A DNA stretch of 55,306 nucleotides from Eubacteriales bacterium (GCA_028685755.1 JAQUDJ010000004.1:20035-75340), one strand, 5' to 3'; counted from the first letter of the stretch, positions 26,864-38,366 are shown. Numbers and translations are program-made. Notes: generated by a model not told the origin, from the sequence alone.

Positions 26864-27611
26864 TTAAATCCTGCATATTGTATCGTCCGGCAGGTTTGTC
26901 ATGGACAAATCGTGCGGCAGCGACTGCACCTCTAGCAAAAACAAACCGAGATTGAGCGCTGTGGTGAATCGAGATGGTTTCTTCGCCGCCCGCAAAAAGT
27001 ACAGTGTGTTCGCCGACAATGGTTCCACCGCGGACCGCGTGAATTCCTAATTCATTGCCATCGCGTTTTTGGCGCACTTGAGAACGATCGTAAACATATT
27101 CGAGTTGGTGATCGAGCGTTTCATTGATCGCATCGGCAATCATCAAAGCCGTACCGGAAGGCGCATCGACTTTGAGTTTGTGATGGGCTTCAATTATTTC
27201 AATATCAAAATCGGGGTATAAGATTGAAGCGGCTTTTTGCGCAAGGCTGATCAAAATATTGACGCCAAGTGACATATTTGCCGACACAAAAATCGCGCTG
27301 CTACTTGAAAGAAGATCGAGTTCTGCTTTGAGTGTGGCATCAAGACCTGTTGTACAAATTACAGCCGGTTTTTTTACTTGGCGAATTAATTCAAATAAAC
27401 TTGGCAAGGCGGTGGGATTTGAAAAATCGATAATTACATCAAAATCAACGGTACAATCTGTTGCCCGGGCAAAAACTGGGAAGGATTGGTTGACAGTTTG
27501 GTTTTGGTCGTAACCCGCAACAATCTGCATATCCTGACTATCTGCTGCCAATTGGGCAATAACTTGCCCCATACGGCCGTTACAGCCGCTCATTAAAATG
27601 CGTAATGCCAT
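26856..27611 (-). CDS. dapB: 4-hydroxy-tetrahydrodipicolinate reductase
   Basis: 251 residues: nucleotide-binding ILMSGCNGRMGQVIAQLA at the N-terminus, and the signature EAHHKLKVDAPSGTALMIAD carrying the catalytic histidine and lysine. It reduces the DapA product with NAD(P)H in the diaminopimelate/lysine pathway, feeding peptidoglycan and lysine. It follows dapA by 23 bp with AAGGAG before the ATG, forming a dapA-dapB operon on the minus strand. Confidence 0.96.
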   Translation of the reverse strand: MALRILMSGCNGRMGQVIAQLAADSQDMQIVAGYDQNQTVNQSFPVFARATDCTVDFDVIIDFSNPTALPSLFELIRQVKKPAVICTTGLDATLKAELDLLSSSSAIFVSANMSLGVNILISLAQKAASILYPDFDIEIIEAHHKLKVDAPSGTALMIADAINETLDHQLEYVYDRSQVRQKRDGNELGIHAVRGGTIVGEHTVLFAGGEETISIHHSAQSRFVFARGAVAAARFVHDKPAGRYNMQDLIR

Positions 27612-27634
27612 GTAAGCTCCTTCAAAGGTGATGT

Positions 27635-28513
27635 TTAGATGAGCTGAAAATCTGCCATGGTCTTGAGAATGTGTTTGGCAGTCGCTTCATTGGGTTCACA
27701 GAGTGGCATCCGACAGTCACCGACACCAAAACCCATCTGGGCTAGAGCGTATTTGACGGGGATTGGATTCACATCTGAAAACATAGCTTTTATCAGTGGC
27801 ACGAGGCTCGTTTGAATGCGAGTTGCTTCGGCGGTATCGCCGGATAAATAAGCTTCAACCATATCGTGGGTTTGTTGTGGCACAATGTTGGCAATGACTG
27901 ATATAACACCCTTGCCGCCATAAGAGAGCATTGGCATGACGAAAGCATCTTCGCCACTATACAAATTGATGGTATGGGCGCATTGATATACAACATCGGG
28001 GACTTGTTCGAGTTTGCATTCTTTTAAGCCGTTGATATTCGGCAAATGTGCTAAGCGCGCAATCGTTTCGGGGTTGATATTCATGCCGGTGCGTGAGGGA
28101 ACATTGTACAGAATCATCGGTATGTTGACAGCATCAGCAACTGCTTTGAAATGGCGATATAGGCCCTCTTGTGAGGCTTTGTTGTAATAGGGCGTGACGC
28201 ACAAAAGGCCGTCGACGCCCAAAGCTTCCGCTTTTTTACTGAGCTCGACTGCATGCCGTGTATCATTGCTGCCAGTGCCAGCGATTACCGGAATACGGCC
28301 GGCGACTGTTTTAACGACAAAATCAATTGTCGCTAAATGTTCGTGATCAGGCATAGTTGAGGCTTCACCCGTTGTCCCTGCGACAACGATCGCATCGGTG
28401 CCATTTGCAATGTGGAACTCACAAAGCTCAGCGAGGACTTCAAAGTTGACTCCGGTCTCCGTAAAAGGTGTGACAACCGCAACGGCGGAACCTGTGAAAA
28501 TCGGTTTTTTCAT
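27635..28513 (-). CDS. dapA: 4-hydroxy-tetrahydrodipicolinate synthase
   Basis: 292 residues: AGTTGEAST with the catalytic threonines, the tyrosine and arginine in LYNVPSRTGMN, and the Schiff-base lysine in INGLKECKLEQ. It condenses pyruvate with aspartate semialdehyde as the first committed step to diaminopimelate. Start at 28513 (MKKPIF), where the minus-strand GGAGGA lies 7 nt upstream; an adjacent ATG at 28516 and longer open frame are possible but less likely. Confidence 0.96.
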   Translation of the reverse strand: MKKPIFTGSAVAVVTPFTETGVNFEVLAELCEFHIANGTDAIVVAGTTGEASTMPDHEHLATIDFVVKTVAGRIPVIAGTGSNDTRHAVELSKKAEALGVDGLLCVTPYYNKASQEGLYRHFKAVADAVNIPMILYNVPSRTGMNINPETIARLAHLPNINGLKECKLEQVPDVVYQCAHTINLYSGEDAFVMPMLSYGGKGVISVIANIVPQQTHDMVEAYLSGDTAEATRIQTSLVPLIKAMFSDVNPIPVKYALAQMGFGVGDCRMPLCEPNEATAKHILKTMADFQLI

Positions 28514-28565
28514 CATGTTGTCCTCCAAGGTAAAAACCCGAAAATATGGGGGTTCAAACAGTGCC

Positions 28566-28608
28566 ATCATACCATCGGCTGTACTTTAACGTCAATTCTC
28601 GCTATAAT
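28566..28608. promoter_or_regulatory. divergent overlapping promoters of dapAB and queA
   Basis: Minus strand (dapA): TTGACG (28595-28590), 18-nt spacer, TATGAT (28571-28566). Plus strand (queA): TATAAT at 28603-28608 with a poor -35 (TGTACT at 28580-28585). The plus -10 ends 8 nt before the queA ATG, predicting a leaderless mRNA. The two promoters interleave, so polymerases may compete. Confidence 0.65.
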
Positions 28609-28616
28609 GACAAACC

Positions 28617-30820
<2,204 letters not shown>

Positions 30821-30824
30821 GTTC

Positions 30825-30854
30825 TTGCACTGTCAATTGTACTCGTGCTAAACT
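30825..30854 (+). promoter_or_regulatory. promoter of yajC and the SCIFF unit
   Basis: TTGCAC (30825-30830), 18-nt spacer, TAAACT (30849-30854) preceded by TGC (extended -10). Predicted start near 30861, before yajC at 30918. Confidence 0.5.
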
Positions 30855-30917
30855 AGCTTAGCCCTGCAATCGGCACATAGTCGGTCTTAGCAGATGATCT
30901 TTTAGGAGGAAACTCGC

Positions 30918-31232
30918 ATGAATTCAATCGCTACTTTAACAGCAACCGCCAGCAGCTGGCAGAGCATGCTCGGAACTTTATTACCTTTGGCCTTGATGTT
31001 CGGCTTGATGTATCTGTTGCTAATCCGTCCACAGCGCAAAAAAGAAAAGAAATTGCGTGAGCAGATTAACTCCATGGGCGTTGGCGACAAAGTCGTTTCT
31101 GCCGGCGGTGTTGTCGGCAAAGTCGTCAATATCAAAGATGATGAAGTCACCGTTTCAACTTCTGTGGCGAATACTTTGATCACGTTCAAAAAATCTTCGA
31201 TCAGCACGATAATCAAACCTGTCAGCGAATAA
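30918..31232 (+). CDS. yajC: YajC, Sec translocase accessory subunit
   Basis: 104 residues: one transmembrane helix (LLPLALMFGLMYLLLIRPQR, about 24-43) followed by the soluble YajC domain (RKKEKKLREQINSMGVGDKV; AGGVVGKVVNIKDDEV). YajC associates with SecDF-YidC at the membrane. AGGAGG lies upstream. SecD/SecF, the usual neighbours, do not follow; the SCIFF peptide gene does. Confidence 0.93.
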   Translation: MNSIATLTATASSWQSMLGTLLPLALMFGLMYLLLIRPQRKKEKKLREQINSMGVGDKVVSAGGVVGKVVNIKDDEVTVSTSVANTLITFKKSSISTIIKPVSE

Positions 31233-31307
31233 TTACCACAACATTCGCGAAGCTTTCACAAATCCAGTAATTTAGCGTCAAAAAGGACGATTGCGGAGGA
31301 ATTAATT

Positions 31308-31454
31308 ATGAAACACATTAAAACCATCAGTGGTGTCTGTATCCAAAGCGCAGTAGGCCAGAGTGCCTGCGGCGAATGCCAGACCTCCTGCCAATCTGCT
31401 TGCAAGACCAGCTGCACCGTTGCCAATCAAGCTTGCGAATCCAACGAACGCTAA
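31308..31454 (+). CDS. SCIFF ranthipeptide precursor (six cysteines in forty-five)
   Basis: A 48-residue Cys-rich peptide starting MKHIKT and ending with the SCIFF core CGECQTSCQSACKTSCTVAN followed by QAC. Cysteines are at 11, 21, 24, 28, 32, 36 and 43: the six canonical ones plus an extra at position 11. SCIFF peptides are near-universal in Clostridia and receive thioether crosslinks to non-cysteine residues from a radical SAM maturase. GCGGAGGA lies 8-10 nt before the ATG. The maturase gene begins 100 bp downstream after a terminator-like hairpin. The mature function is not established. Confidence 0.95.
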   Translation: MKHIKTISGVCIQSAVGQSACGECQTSCQSACKTSCTVANQACESNER

Positions 31455-31502
31455 TCCCATAGGTCTTTAAGCACTTTTATTTGAATTGATGACAACCGCA
31501 AG

Positions 31503-31535
31503 ATAGTGAAAGGCCACATGGCTTTTCACTATTTT
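31503..31535 (+). terminator. attenuator-like hairpin between SCIFF peptide and maturase
   Basis: ATAGTGAAAGGCC (31503-31515), loop ACAT, GGCTTTTCACTAT (31520-31532): a 13-bp stem with one G-T pair, followed by a short T-run (TTTT then C). Probably a leaky terminator that lets more precursor than maturase mRNA be made. Confidence 0.75.
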
Positions 31536-31554
31536 CTGCTTAAAAGGAGATACC

Positions 31555-32907
31555 TTGGTACATCTGTTTAACTTTCAACAGGATCAGCTCGCTTTTGATT
31601 CAGAGAGCGGAGCCCTACATGTTGTAGATCTGACCTCAGCTGCAGTCATACAAGCATTTATTGATAACGTTGGCCAAAAACCGTCAGATCACGTTTTGGC
31701 TGAACTTAAAAATCAATTTGGCGAGGATGTCACAGACTGCTGTGATGATATTGAGACGTTAATTGCTCGTGGCGAATTGTTTGCGCCACCGCAACATATC
31801 ACGCCAGAACAACTTTACCCAGATCAACCGCGCATCAAATCGATGTGCCTTCATATCTCGCATGATTGTAATTTGCGATGTAAATACTGCTTTGCTGGTA
31901 CCGGTGATTTTGGTACCGGTAGACGAATCCATCTTGATTTGGCAACCGGAAAAAAGGCAATCGATTTTCTGATTGAAGCATCTGGACCACGCCGGAATTT
32001 AGACATTGATTTTTTTGGCGGTGAACCACTTTTAAATTGGCCTGTCGTGACCTCACTTGTTGAGTACTGTGAGCAAAAAGGCCGTGAGACCGGCAAAGTC
32101 CTCCGGTTAACGATGACCACAAATGGAGTTCTACTCGATGAAGTAAAATCAACATATATAAATGAACATTTTAAAAATGTAGTTTTAAGCTTAGATGGCC
32201 GCCCTGATGTGCACGATCGGATGCGCCCCGATGCTGGTGGAAAAGGTTCTTACACCCGCGTCGCTGATCATTTTAAAGAATTTATTAAACTACGTGGAAC
32301 AGGTGAATACTATTTGCGCGGGACATTTACCGGTTACAATCTCGATTTCACGAAAGATGTCCTACACATGGCAACGGTTGGTCAACAATTATCGATGGAG
32401 CCGGTTGTTGCGCCACCTGGCAGTGGTTACGAAATCAGCCCAAATGACTTGCCCGTGATTGAAGCAGAGTACGAGAAACTAGCCTTGGAAATGCGGGCGG
32501 CGAAAGCGCGGGGCGAATCGTTTAACTTTTTCCACTTTATGCTTGACTTAAATCACGGTCCCTGTGCCTTTAAGCGGATCAAGGGCTGTGGTGTGGGGAT
32601 CGAATATTGTGCGGTTACGCCTGACGGCGATATCTATCCGTGCCATCAATTTGTCGGTGAAGAAGCTTATATCATGGGCAATGTCCATGATCAGCCGATT
32701 ACACTCAACCAAACTGTTCAAAGTCCTTTTTATAGCTTGCTTGTTCCGGACAAAACAGAATGTCAGACCTGTTGGGCAAAGTATTTTTGCAGTGGCGGCT
32801 GTGCGGCCAATAGTCTCCATGTAAACGGACGTGTTGATGGAGTCGATCCAATCAGCTGTCAATTGCAGAAAAAGCGACTTGAATGTGCGCTGTGGCTCAA
32901 AACGTAA
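31555..32907 (+). CDS. SCIFF radical SAM maturase
   Basis: 450 residues. The N-terminal about 90 residues look like a peptide-recognition region. The radical SAM cluster motif is C105-x3-C109-x2-C112 (CNLRCKYCFAG). The C-terminal SPASM domain has cysteines at 337, 345, 352, 363, 403, 406, 412, 416, 435 and 444 (GCGVGIEYCAVTPDGDIYPC; CQTCWAKYFCSGGC), enough for two auxiliary iron-sulfur clusters. It installs thioether links in the SCIFF peptide encoded just upstream. TTG start with AAAGGAGA a few bases upstream. The call is firm from the pairing and length. Confidence 0.95.
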   Translation: MVHLFNFQQDQLAFDSESGALHVVDLTSAAVIQAFIDNVGQKPSDHVLAELKNQFGEDVTDCCDDIETLIARGELFAPPQHITPEQLYPDQPRIKSMCLHISHDCNLRCKYCFAGTGDFGTGRRIHLDLATGKKAIDFLIEASGPRRNLDIDFFGGEPLLNWPVVTSLVEYCEQKGRETGKVLRLTMTTNGVLLDEVKSTYINEHFKNVVLSLDGRPDVHDRMRPDAGGKGSYTRVADHFKEFIKLRGTGEYYLRGTFTGYNLDFTKDVLHMATVGQQLSMEPVVAPPGSGYEISPNDLPVIEAEYEKLALEMRAAKARGESFNFFHFMLDLNHGPCAFKRIKGCGVGIEYCAVTPDGDIYPCHQFVGEEAYIMGNVHDQPITLNQTVQSPFYSLLVPDKTECQTCWAKYFCSGGCAANSLHVNGRVDGVDPISCQLQKKRLECALWLKT

Positions 32908-32959
32908 TTATAAAAATGCATCTATGATTTGCCAATAAAACCGTAAATGAGGTTGATCC

Positions 32960-33484
32960 ATGATTCGAAGTTACCAAGGTAAAACACCCATTGTCGATCC
33001 CACATCATTCGTAGCTGATACAGCTGTTTTGATCGGGGATGTGGTGATCGGTGCTGAAAGCTCAGTTTGGTACAATTCCGTCCTTCGCGGTGACGATGCG
33101 CCGATTGTGATTGGGGATCAGAGCAATATTCAAGACCTATGTATGCTACATGATCATGTTTTGATTGGACATCGCGTAACAGTGGGCCATCATGTGACTT
33201 TACATGGCTGCACGATTGAAGATGATGCATTGATCGGCATGGGCTCGACGATATTAGATGGCGCAGTTGTCGGACGCGGCGCTTTAGTGGCAGCCGGTTC
33301 ACTCGTTTTAGCCAATACGCAAATTGAAGCCGGTGCGATGTACGCAGGTAGCCCTGCTGTTTTCAAAAAGCATTTAAATCAAGCGCGACTTGCAGCGAAT
33401 CAGACATCGGTCGAACATTATTTAAATCACCTAAAGCACGTTCACCTGATTGATCAGGCAAAGGATCGACCACATGATGATTAG
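32960..33484 (+). CDS. gamma-carbonic anhydrase-like hexapeptide protein
   Basis: 174 residues forming a left-handed beta helix with hexapeptide repeats (VLIGDVVIGAESSVWYNSVL; RGDD; QDLCMLHD; GHHVTLHGCTI). The histidines at HD, GHHV and LHGC match the metal-binding set of the gamma-carbonic anhydrase/YrdA/PaaY family. Many family members have no proven carbonic anhydrase activity, so the reaction is uncertain. GAGG lies upstream of the ATG. It follows the SCIFF maturase by 52 bp with no visible terminator. Confidence 0.85.
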   Translation: MIRSYQGKTPIVDPTSFVADTAVLIGDVVIGAESSVWYNSVLRGDDAPIVIGDQSNIQDLCMLHDHVLIGHRVTVGHHVTLHGCTIEDDALIGMGSTILDGAVVGRGALVAAGSLVLANTQIEAGAMYAGSPAVFKKHLNQARLAANQTSVEHYLNHLKHVHLIDQAKDRPHDD

Positions 33485-33520
33485 CAGGAATTTTCGCTTA
33501 AGTTATCGAATAATAGATTA

Positions 33521-35380
33521 GTGAGTAGTGCAGGCAATAATCGCCCCATCCCCGACGAACTTGTCGAAGAAATCAAGGCTAAGAATGATATTGTCGCCGT
33601 CGTCGAACAATATGTCCGCCTTGACAAACGAAGCGGTTCCAATTATTTCGGTTTGTGTCCATTTCATAATGAGGACACGCCGTCTTTTTCGGTCGCCCCT
33701 AATAAACAAATATTTTATTGCTTTGGGTGCCACAAAGGTGGCAATGTCATTCAGTTCGTCCGCGAACTCGAAAAATGTACGTGGCCTCAAGCGCTCAAAA
33801 TACTGGCCGATCGCGCTTCCATCAAATTACCCGAATCTGACGATGAGGCCTACCGCGAAAAACTCGAATTCAATAGCCGCATTTCAACGCTGTATTTAGA
33901 AGCCGCGCGTTATTACTATCGTCAATTAACTGGACCTGCTGGCCAAAATGCCCGCGCCTATCTTAAGAATAGGGCAATCAGTGATAGTACGGCCAAAAAA
34001 TTCGGCTTAGGGTTTGCACCGGATGAATGGGATGGCCTCGTTAAGCATTTTGCTCAGTTAAATATCACCGATCCCGTCTTGCTCGATAAATCTGGCTTGT
34101 GTAAGCGTGGCAACAAAGGCGGTTACTATGATATTTTCCGCAATCGCCTGATGTTTCCAATTTTTGATGCAATGGGCAAAATCGTCGCATTTGGCGGCCG
34201 TAATCTCGACCAAGCCCTACCTAAATACATGAACTCGCCTGAAACACCGATTTATACCAAGGGTCGTCATTTGTATGGCTTAAATATTGCCAAATCAAGC
34301 AACGAAAAACGTTTGATCTTGGTGGAAGGCTACATGGACACAATCGCCATGCACCAAGCTGGTGTCGATTATGCCGTCGCGGCACTAGGGACGGCGATGA
34401 CGGAGGCTCAAGCAAATCTCCTGCGCAAATATACCGAAAACGTGATTGTTTGTTTTGACGCAGATGCTGCCGGACAAACAGCCGCCTTAAAGAGCTTAGA
34501 TATTTTGACATCGCGTGGTCTGAAAGTCCTCGTTTTACAAATGCCAGACGGAAAAGATCCTGACGAATTTATCAAAAAGCATGGCGCAGAACGTTTTCGC
34601 GCCTTGGTTGATCAAGCCTTACCCGTAATTGATTTTAAAATTGAAGTCGCACGCCGAACGTCAACGCATCAAGATCAATTTAATATTTTAAGTTTTCAAG
34701 ATCTCGCTTGTACCATTTTAGCGCAAGAAGACAATGCCATTGTGCGTGAGTTGTACGCTGGCAAAATTGGGACGATGATTCACACTTCTGCAGAAAGTGT
34801 GATGCGTGAGATCGATCGCCGTCGGACTGTCCAACCAACCAACAAAACGGACACCTTGCATCAGCAGTTATCCGACCGTTTGAATCACACTGATCTAGAT
34901 GCGCAAACTAACTCGCAAACGGCAAATGATTTGGCGATTCGTGAAGAAATTTATTTTCTTAGCCTCCTCGCTGATCAGCCGTCACTCCTCGCCCTCTTGA
35001 AGGACCAACCGGGAATAGATGATTTTTCACCAGGGGCAATGCAACAGGTGGCGGGTCGTGTGTTCAAATTGCTCAGTGAGCAAAAAGCATTTGACACATC
35101 AATTTTGATGAATTGTGCCGAGGCTTTGATGGTCAACGAACGGATGTTGAGCGATTTATTTGCAACGGCTAGTCTGAAGCTCGAGGGTAATTTTTCAGGC
35201 CAAGAACCTGCAAATACTGCAACAGAATTGTTGCGTGAAATGCGTCTTAACCATCTGCGTCGTCAACTTCGCGAAGCCCAAGCGTTGGCAGAGGACTTAT
35301 CACAGCCAGAAAAGGCAGCGCTTGCCCGCCAACGCTTGCTCGATCTCAATTTACACATTAAGCAATTGCGACAACGCTGA
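33521..35380 (+). CDS. dnaG: DNA primase
   Basis: 619 residues: N-terminal CHC2-type zinc finger ([20 protein letters not shown] then CFGCHKGGN), core with [31 protein letters not shown] and [15 protein letters not shown], and a C-terminal helicase-interaction region. It makes RNA primers at the replication fork. The only possible start before [10 protein letters not shown] is GTG 33521; there is no Shine-Dalgarno, and AATAAT at 33509-33514 ends 6 nt upstream, so the mRNA may be leaderless. rpoD follows 55 bp downstream, a macromolecular-synthesis operon order. Confidence 0.97.
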   Translation: MSSAGNNRPIPDELVEEIKAKNDIVAVVEQYVRLDKRSGSNYFGLCPFHNEDTPSFSVAPNKQIFYCFGCHKGGNVIQFVRELEKCTWPQALKILADRASIKLPESDDEAYREKLEFNSRISTLYLEAARYYYRQLTGPAGQNARAYLKNRAISDSTAKKFGLGFAPDEWDGLVKHFAQLNITDPVLLDKSGLCKRGNKGGYYDIFRNRLMFPIFDAMGKIVAFGGRNLDQALPKYMNSPETPIYTKGRHLYGLNIAKSSNEKRLILVEGYMDTIAMHQAGVDYAVAALGTAMTEAQANLLRKYTENVIVCFDADAAGQTAALKSLDILTSRGLKVLVLQMPDGKDPDEFIKKHGAERFRALVDQALPVIDFKIEVARRTSTHQDQFNILSFQDLACTILAQEDNAIVRELYAGKIGTMIHTSAESVMREIDRRRTVQPTNKTDTLHQQLSDRLNHTDLDAQTNSQTANDLAIREEIYFLSLLADQPSLLALLKDQPGIDDFSPGAMQQVAGRVFKLLSEQKAFDTSILMNCAEALMVNERMLSDLFATASLKLEGNFSGQEPANTATELLREMRLNHLRRQLREAQALAEDLSQPEKAALARQRLLDLNLHIKQLRQR

Positions 35381-35435
35381 TTCAACACATCGTTTTCGTA
35401 GAAATAAATTCATATCATTTCATGGAGGAATAGAA

Positions 35436-36500
35436 ATGGCTGAAAAGAAACAAGGATTGTTGACCGATTTACTGAACAAAGCCCATGCTTCCAACAACAA
35501 AATTTCTTACAAAGATGTCATGACCGCGATTGAAACCTCGGACATTGATCTCGATCAGGCAGAAAAAGTCCTCGATCGCTTGGAAGCGATGGGTGTTGAA
35601 GTTGTCGCAGATAATGTTGAAGAAGATACGACTCAAGAAAACGATCTCGACATCAGTTCGATTGATGGTGTGGGTGTCGATGATCCAGTCCGCATGTATC
35701 TCAAAGAAATCGGCAAGGTCCCGCTGTTGACAGGCGCAGAAGAAAAACAACTTGCGCAAGCCATGCTCGATGGCGATATGGATGCAAAAGAGCGTCTTTG
35801 TAACGCGAACTTGCGATTGGTTGTCAGTATTGCTAAACGTTATGTTGGTCGTGGTATGCAATTCCTTGATTTAATTCAAGAGGGTAATCTCGGTTTGATC
35901 AAAGCCGTTGACAAATTTGACCATGAAAAGGGCTTCAAATTTTCAACATACGCAACGTGGTGGATCCGACAGGCTATCACTCGAGCCATAGCGGACCAAG
36001 CTCGGACGATTCGAATTCCCGTTCACATGGTTGAAACGATCAATAAACTTATTCGCATTCAACGTCAGCTCATTCAAGAACTCGGCCGTGAACCGGAGGC
36101 TGAAGAGCTTGCCAAAGAAATGGGCATGACTGTTGAAAAAGTCCGAGAAATCATGAAAATTTCCCAAGAGCCCGTTTCACTCGAAAAACCAATCGGCGAG
36201 GAGGAGGATAGTCATCTCGGTGATTTTATACCGGATGACGATGCCCCCTCACCGGCTGATCAGGCAGCATTCACCCTGCTCAAAGAACAGCTGCTAGAAG
36301 TCCTCAAAGGCTTGACTCCGCGCGAAGAAAAAGTTTTGCGTTTGCGTTTTGGTCTTGACGATGGACGGACGCGCACCCTTGAAGAAGTTGGCAAAGAATT
36401 CAACGTGACTCGTGAACGCATACGTCAAATTGAAGCAAAGGCACTGCGCAAAATGCGTCATCCAAGTCGCAGTAAAAAACTGAAAGATTATCTTGATTAG
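35436..36500 (+). CDS. rpoD: Primary RNA polymerase sigma factor (sigma-70/SigA)
   Basis: 354 residues: short region 1.1, region 1.2 ([19 protein letters not shown]), region 2 ([39 protein letters not shown]), region 3, and region 4 with the helix-turn-helix [20 protein letters not shown]. It is the housekeeping sigma factor, recognising TTGACA/TATAAT-like promoters such as those noted here. Start at ATG 35436 with GGAGG upstream; the frame is open into dnaG but that part is shadow. Confidence 0.98.
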   Translation: MAEKKQGLLTDLLNKAHASNNKISYKDVMTAIETSDIDLDQAEKVLDRLEAMGVEVVADNVEEDTTQENDLDISSIDGVGVDDPVRMYLKEIGKVPLLTGAEEKQLAQAMLDGDMDAKERLCNANLRLVVSIAKRYVGRGMQFLDLIQEGNLGLIKAVDKFDHEKGFKFSTYATWWIRQAITRAIADQARTIRIPVHMVETINKLIRIQRQLIQELGREPEAEELAKEMGMTVEKVREIMKISQEPVSLEKPIGEEEDSHLGDFIPDDDAPSPADQAAFTLLKEQLLEVLKGLTPREEKVLRLRFGLDDGRTRTLEEVGKEFNVTRERIRQIEAKALRKMRHPSRSKKLKDYLD

Positions 36501-36518
36501 GTTACGATTCAATTCAAG

Positions 36519-37208
36519 ATGGAACGGATGACGATGACTCAGCAGCCGGGAAGACGAATGCCAGATTTATCAGTCCGTCTACAGGCGGTGCTTGATTGTG
36601 TTCGACCGTGTCAATGTCTGTATGATATTGGTACCGATCATGCTTTTTTGCCGATTGAAGCCATTTCCCGCGGTGTTACTCAACGAGCGGTCGCATCGGA
36701 CATTGGTGAAGGACCCATTCGATCGGCACATCGCAATATCAAACGTTTTGCCATGTCGGATAAAATTATGACAGCCGTGACGCCTGGCTTACATGGCCAT
36801 GAGCCTCAAGCTCACGATGCAGTCGTGATGGCGGGGCTAGGCGGCTTGGAAATGATCGATATTTTACATGCGGCAGGGCCTCTTGAAGCACAACTTATTT
36901 TGCAGCCGCAAAAATCGGCCATGGAATTGCGTATTTGGTTGGACGATAACGGTTATTTCATCACGCACGAGGCCTTAGTCCGTGATCGCGCTAAAATGTA
37001 TGCAATTATTACTGTTAAACACAGGACGCCGGAGCAACAAAAGACCCTGTCACCGATTGATGCATATCTCGGACCAATCCTCCGGCAAAAAGAGCCCGAA
37101 TTGTTTAGCGATTACCTCGACGAACGCATTGACCACTTGCGCAAGGCTGTGCGCAGCCAACCCCACCTGCAAAATGTTTTGGATCAAATCACGGAGGTCT
37201 ACAGATGA
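36519..37208 (+). CDS. trmK: tRNA (adenine-22-N1)-methyltransferase
   Basis: 229 residues matching TrmK: LYDIGTDHAFLPIEAISRG (SAM motif I), VASDIGEGPIRSAHRNI, VVMAGLGGLEMIDIL and LQPQKSAMELRIWL. It makes m1A22 in some tRNAs. The start is uncertain: ATG codons at 36519, 36528 and 36534 are all possible and none has a strong ribosome binding site. It overlaps the nif3-like gene by 4 bp, the usual Firmicutes pair. Confidence 0.92.
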   Translation: MERMTMTQQPGRRMPDLSVRLQAVLDCVRPCQCLYDIGTDHAFLPIEAISRGVTQRAVASDIGEGPIRSAHRNIKRFAMSDKIMTAVTPGLHGHEPQAHDAVVMAGLGGLEMIDILHAAGPLEAQLILQPQKSAMELRIWLDDNGYFITHEALVRDRAKMYAIITVKHRTPEQQKTLSPIDAYLGPILRQKEPELFSDYLDERIDHLRKAVRSQPHLQNVLDQITEVYR

Positions 37209-38008
37209 CAGATATTCGATTGGGCGATTACCTAAACCAGATCGATCAAATTATCCCACTGAATTTCGCTGAGTCATGGGATAAAGTCGGGTTATTGATT
37301 GGTGATCCAGATTCAATAGTCACGGCTATCGTTTTGACGCTCGATATCACCGAAAAGACAATCGAATTAGCAGAGGCTAATCAAGCGAATTTGATCATTG
37401 CCCATCATCCGATTATTTTTTCACCAATAGGATCCCTCCGCGAAGATAATGCGGAACAATCACTCATTCGCACATTAATTCACAAGGACATCGCTGTTAT
37501 TGCTTTACATACCAATTTGGACGCCGTTTCAGGAGGCACGGCTGACTCGTTGGCCGATGCACTTGAGCTGTCCGAAATTTCTCGGTTTGTTTTTGCACCT
37601 TTAGTCAATCGACCTGAATATGGGCATGGTCGTGTTCTTGAACTGACGGACCCTCTCCAACTAATTGATCTCAAAAAACTGACAGCGCAACGCTTGCAAA
37701 GCAGTGGCGTACGCATCAATACAGATCGAGATTTAGCTGTTCAACGAATAGCAGTTTTCCCTGGATCGTTTGATGAAAGCTGGATCACGCAACTTAACGA
37801 ATTTGAAATAGATGCCATCATCACGGGTGAACTCAAACACCATGTCGGTCTAATGCTTGCCGCTCGCAATATTGCAGCACTCGATACCGGCCATGATGTC
37901 AGTGAACGTGTTGTTTTGCCACGGCTTTTGCATCAATTGCATGCTTTGGCACCGGATTTAGCCTTTGCTGTCGACTTTGGCTTCGATTATAATAAGATGA
38001 CTTTCTGA
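37205..38008 (+). CDS. Nif3-like dinuclear metal center protein
   Basis: 267 residues of the NIF3/YqfO family: IIAHHPIIFSP, ALHTNLDAVSGGT, ITGELKHH and a late GHDVSERV supply the His/Asp/Glu ligands of a dinuclear metal site in a hexameric toroid. The insert domain of the longer YqfO form is absent. Sometimes called GTP cyclohydrolase I type 2, but the physiological role is unclear. Its last codons (FDYNKMTF and stop) overlap the promoter -10 and P1 helix of the RNase P RNA gene. Confidence 0.9.
   Translation: MTDIRLGDYLNQIDQIIPLNFAESWDKVGLLIGDPDSIVTAIVLTLDITEKTIELAEANQANLIIAHHPIIFSPIGSLREDNAEQSLIRTLIHKDIAVIALHTNLDAVSGGTADSLADALELSEISRFVFAPLVNRPEYGHGRVLELTDPLQLIDLKKLTAQRLQSSGVRINTDRDLAVQRIAVFPGSFDESWITQLNEFEIDAIITGELKHHVGLMLAARNIAALDTGHDVSERVVLPRLLHQLHALAPDLAFAVDFGFDYNKMTF
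37965..37993 (+). promoter_or_regulatory. rnpB promoter inside the nif3-like gene
   Basis: TTGCTG (37965-37970), 17-nt spacer, TATAAT (37988-37993). Predicted start 38000-38001, which coincides with the base of the RNase P P1 helix. Confidence 0.65.
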
Positions 38009-38354
38009 GTAAGCTGGACAACCGCGGGCGCAGTGCCGAAAGGCCGCGCGTGAGGAAAGTCCGGGCTCCATAGGGCAAAGGTGCCGGGTAACTCCCGGTG
38101 AAGGCGACTTTAAGGATAGTGCAACAGAAATAGACCGCCGGTCTTCGGATCGGTCAGGATGGAAAGGCGAGGTAAGAGCTCACCAGCAGTCTGGCGACAG
38201 ACTGGCTCTGTAAACCCCACCTGGAGCAACACCGTGGAGAGACATTTTGTGGCCCGCAAGTCTCGGGGAGGTGGCTGGAGCTGATCAGAAATGGTCGGCC
38301 TGGATAGATGGTTGTTCAAGACAGAACCCGGCTTATAGGCTTACTCAGAAAGTC
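37999..38354 (+). ncRNA. rnpB: RNase P RNA (bacterial class A)
   Basis: The catalytic RNA of RNase P, which trims tRNA 5' leaders. Conserved core elements are present in order: GAGGAAAGTCCGGGCTC (from 38052), ACAGAAATAGACCGCC (from 38124), GGTAAGAGCTCACCAGC (from 38171) and GACAGAACCCGGCTTA (from 38320). The ends GACTTTCTGAGTAAGC (37999-38014) and GCTTACTCAGAAAGTC (38339-38354) pair perfectly as a 16-bp P1, and complementarity runs outward with few mismatches to about 37986/38367. The nif3 stop codon (38006-38008) lies inside P1. The exact 5' and 3' ends are inferred. Confidence 0.93.
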
Positions 38355-38366
38355 ATCTGATTATCA

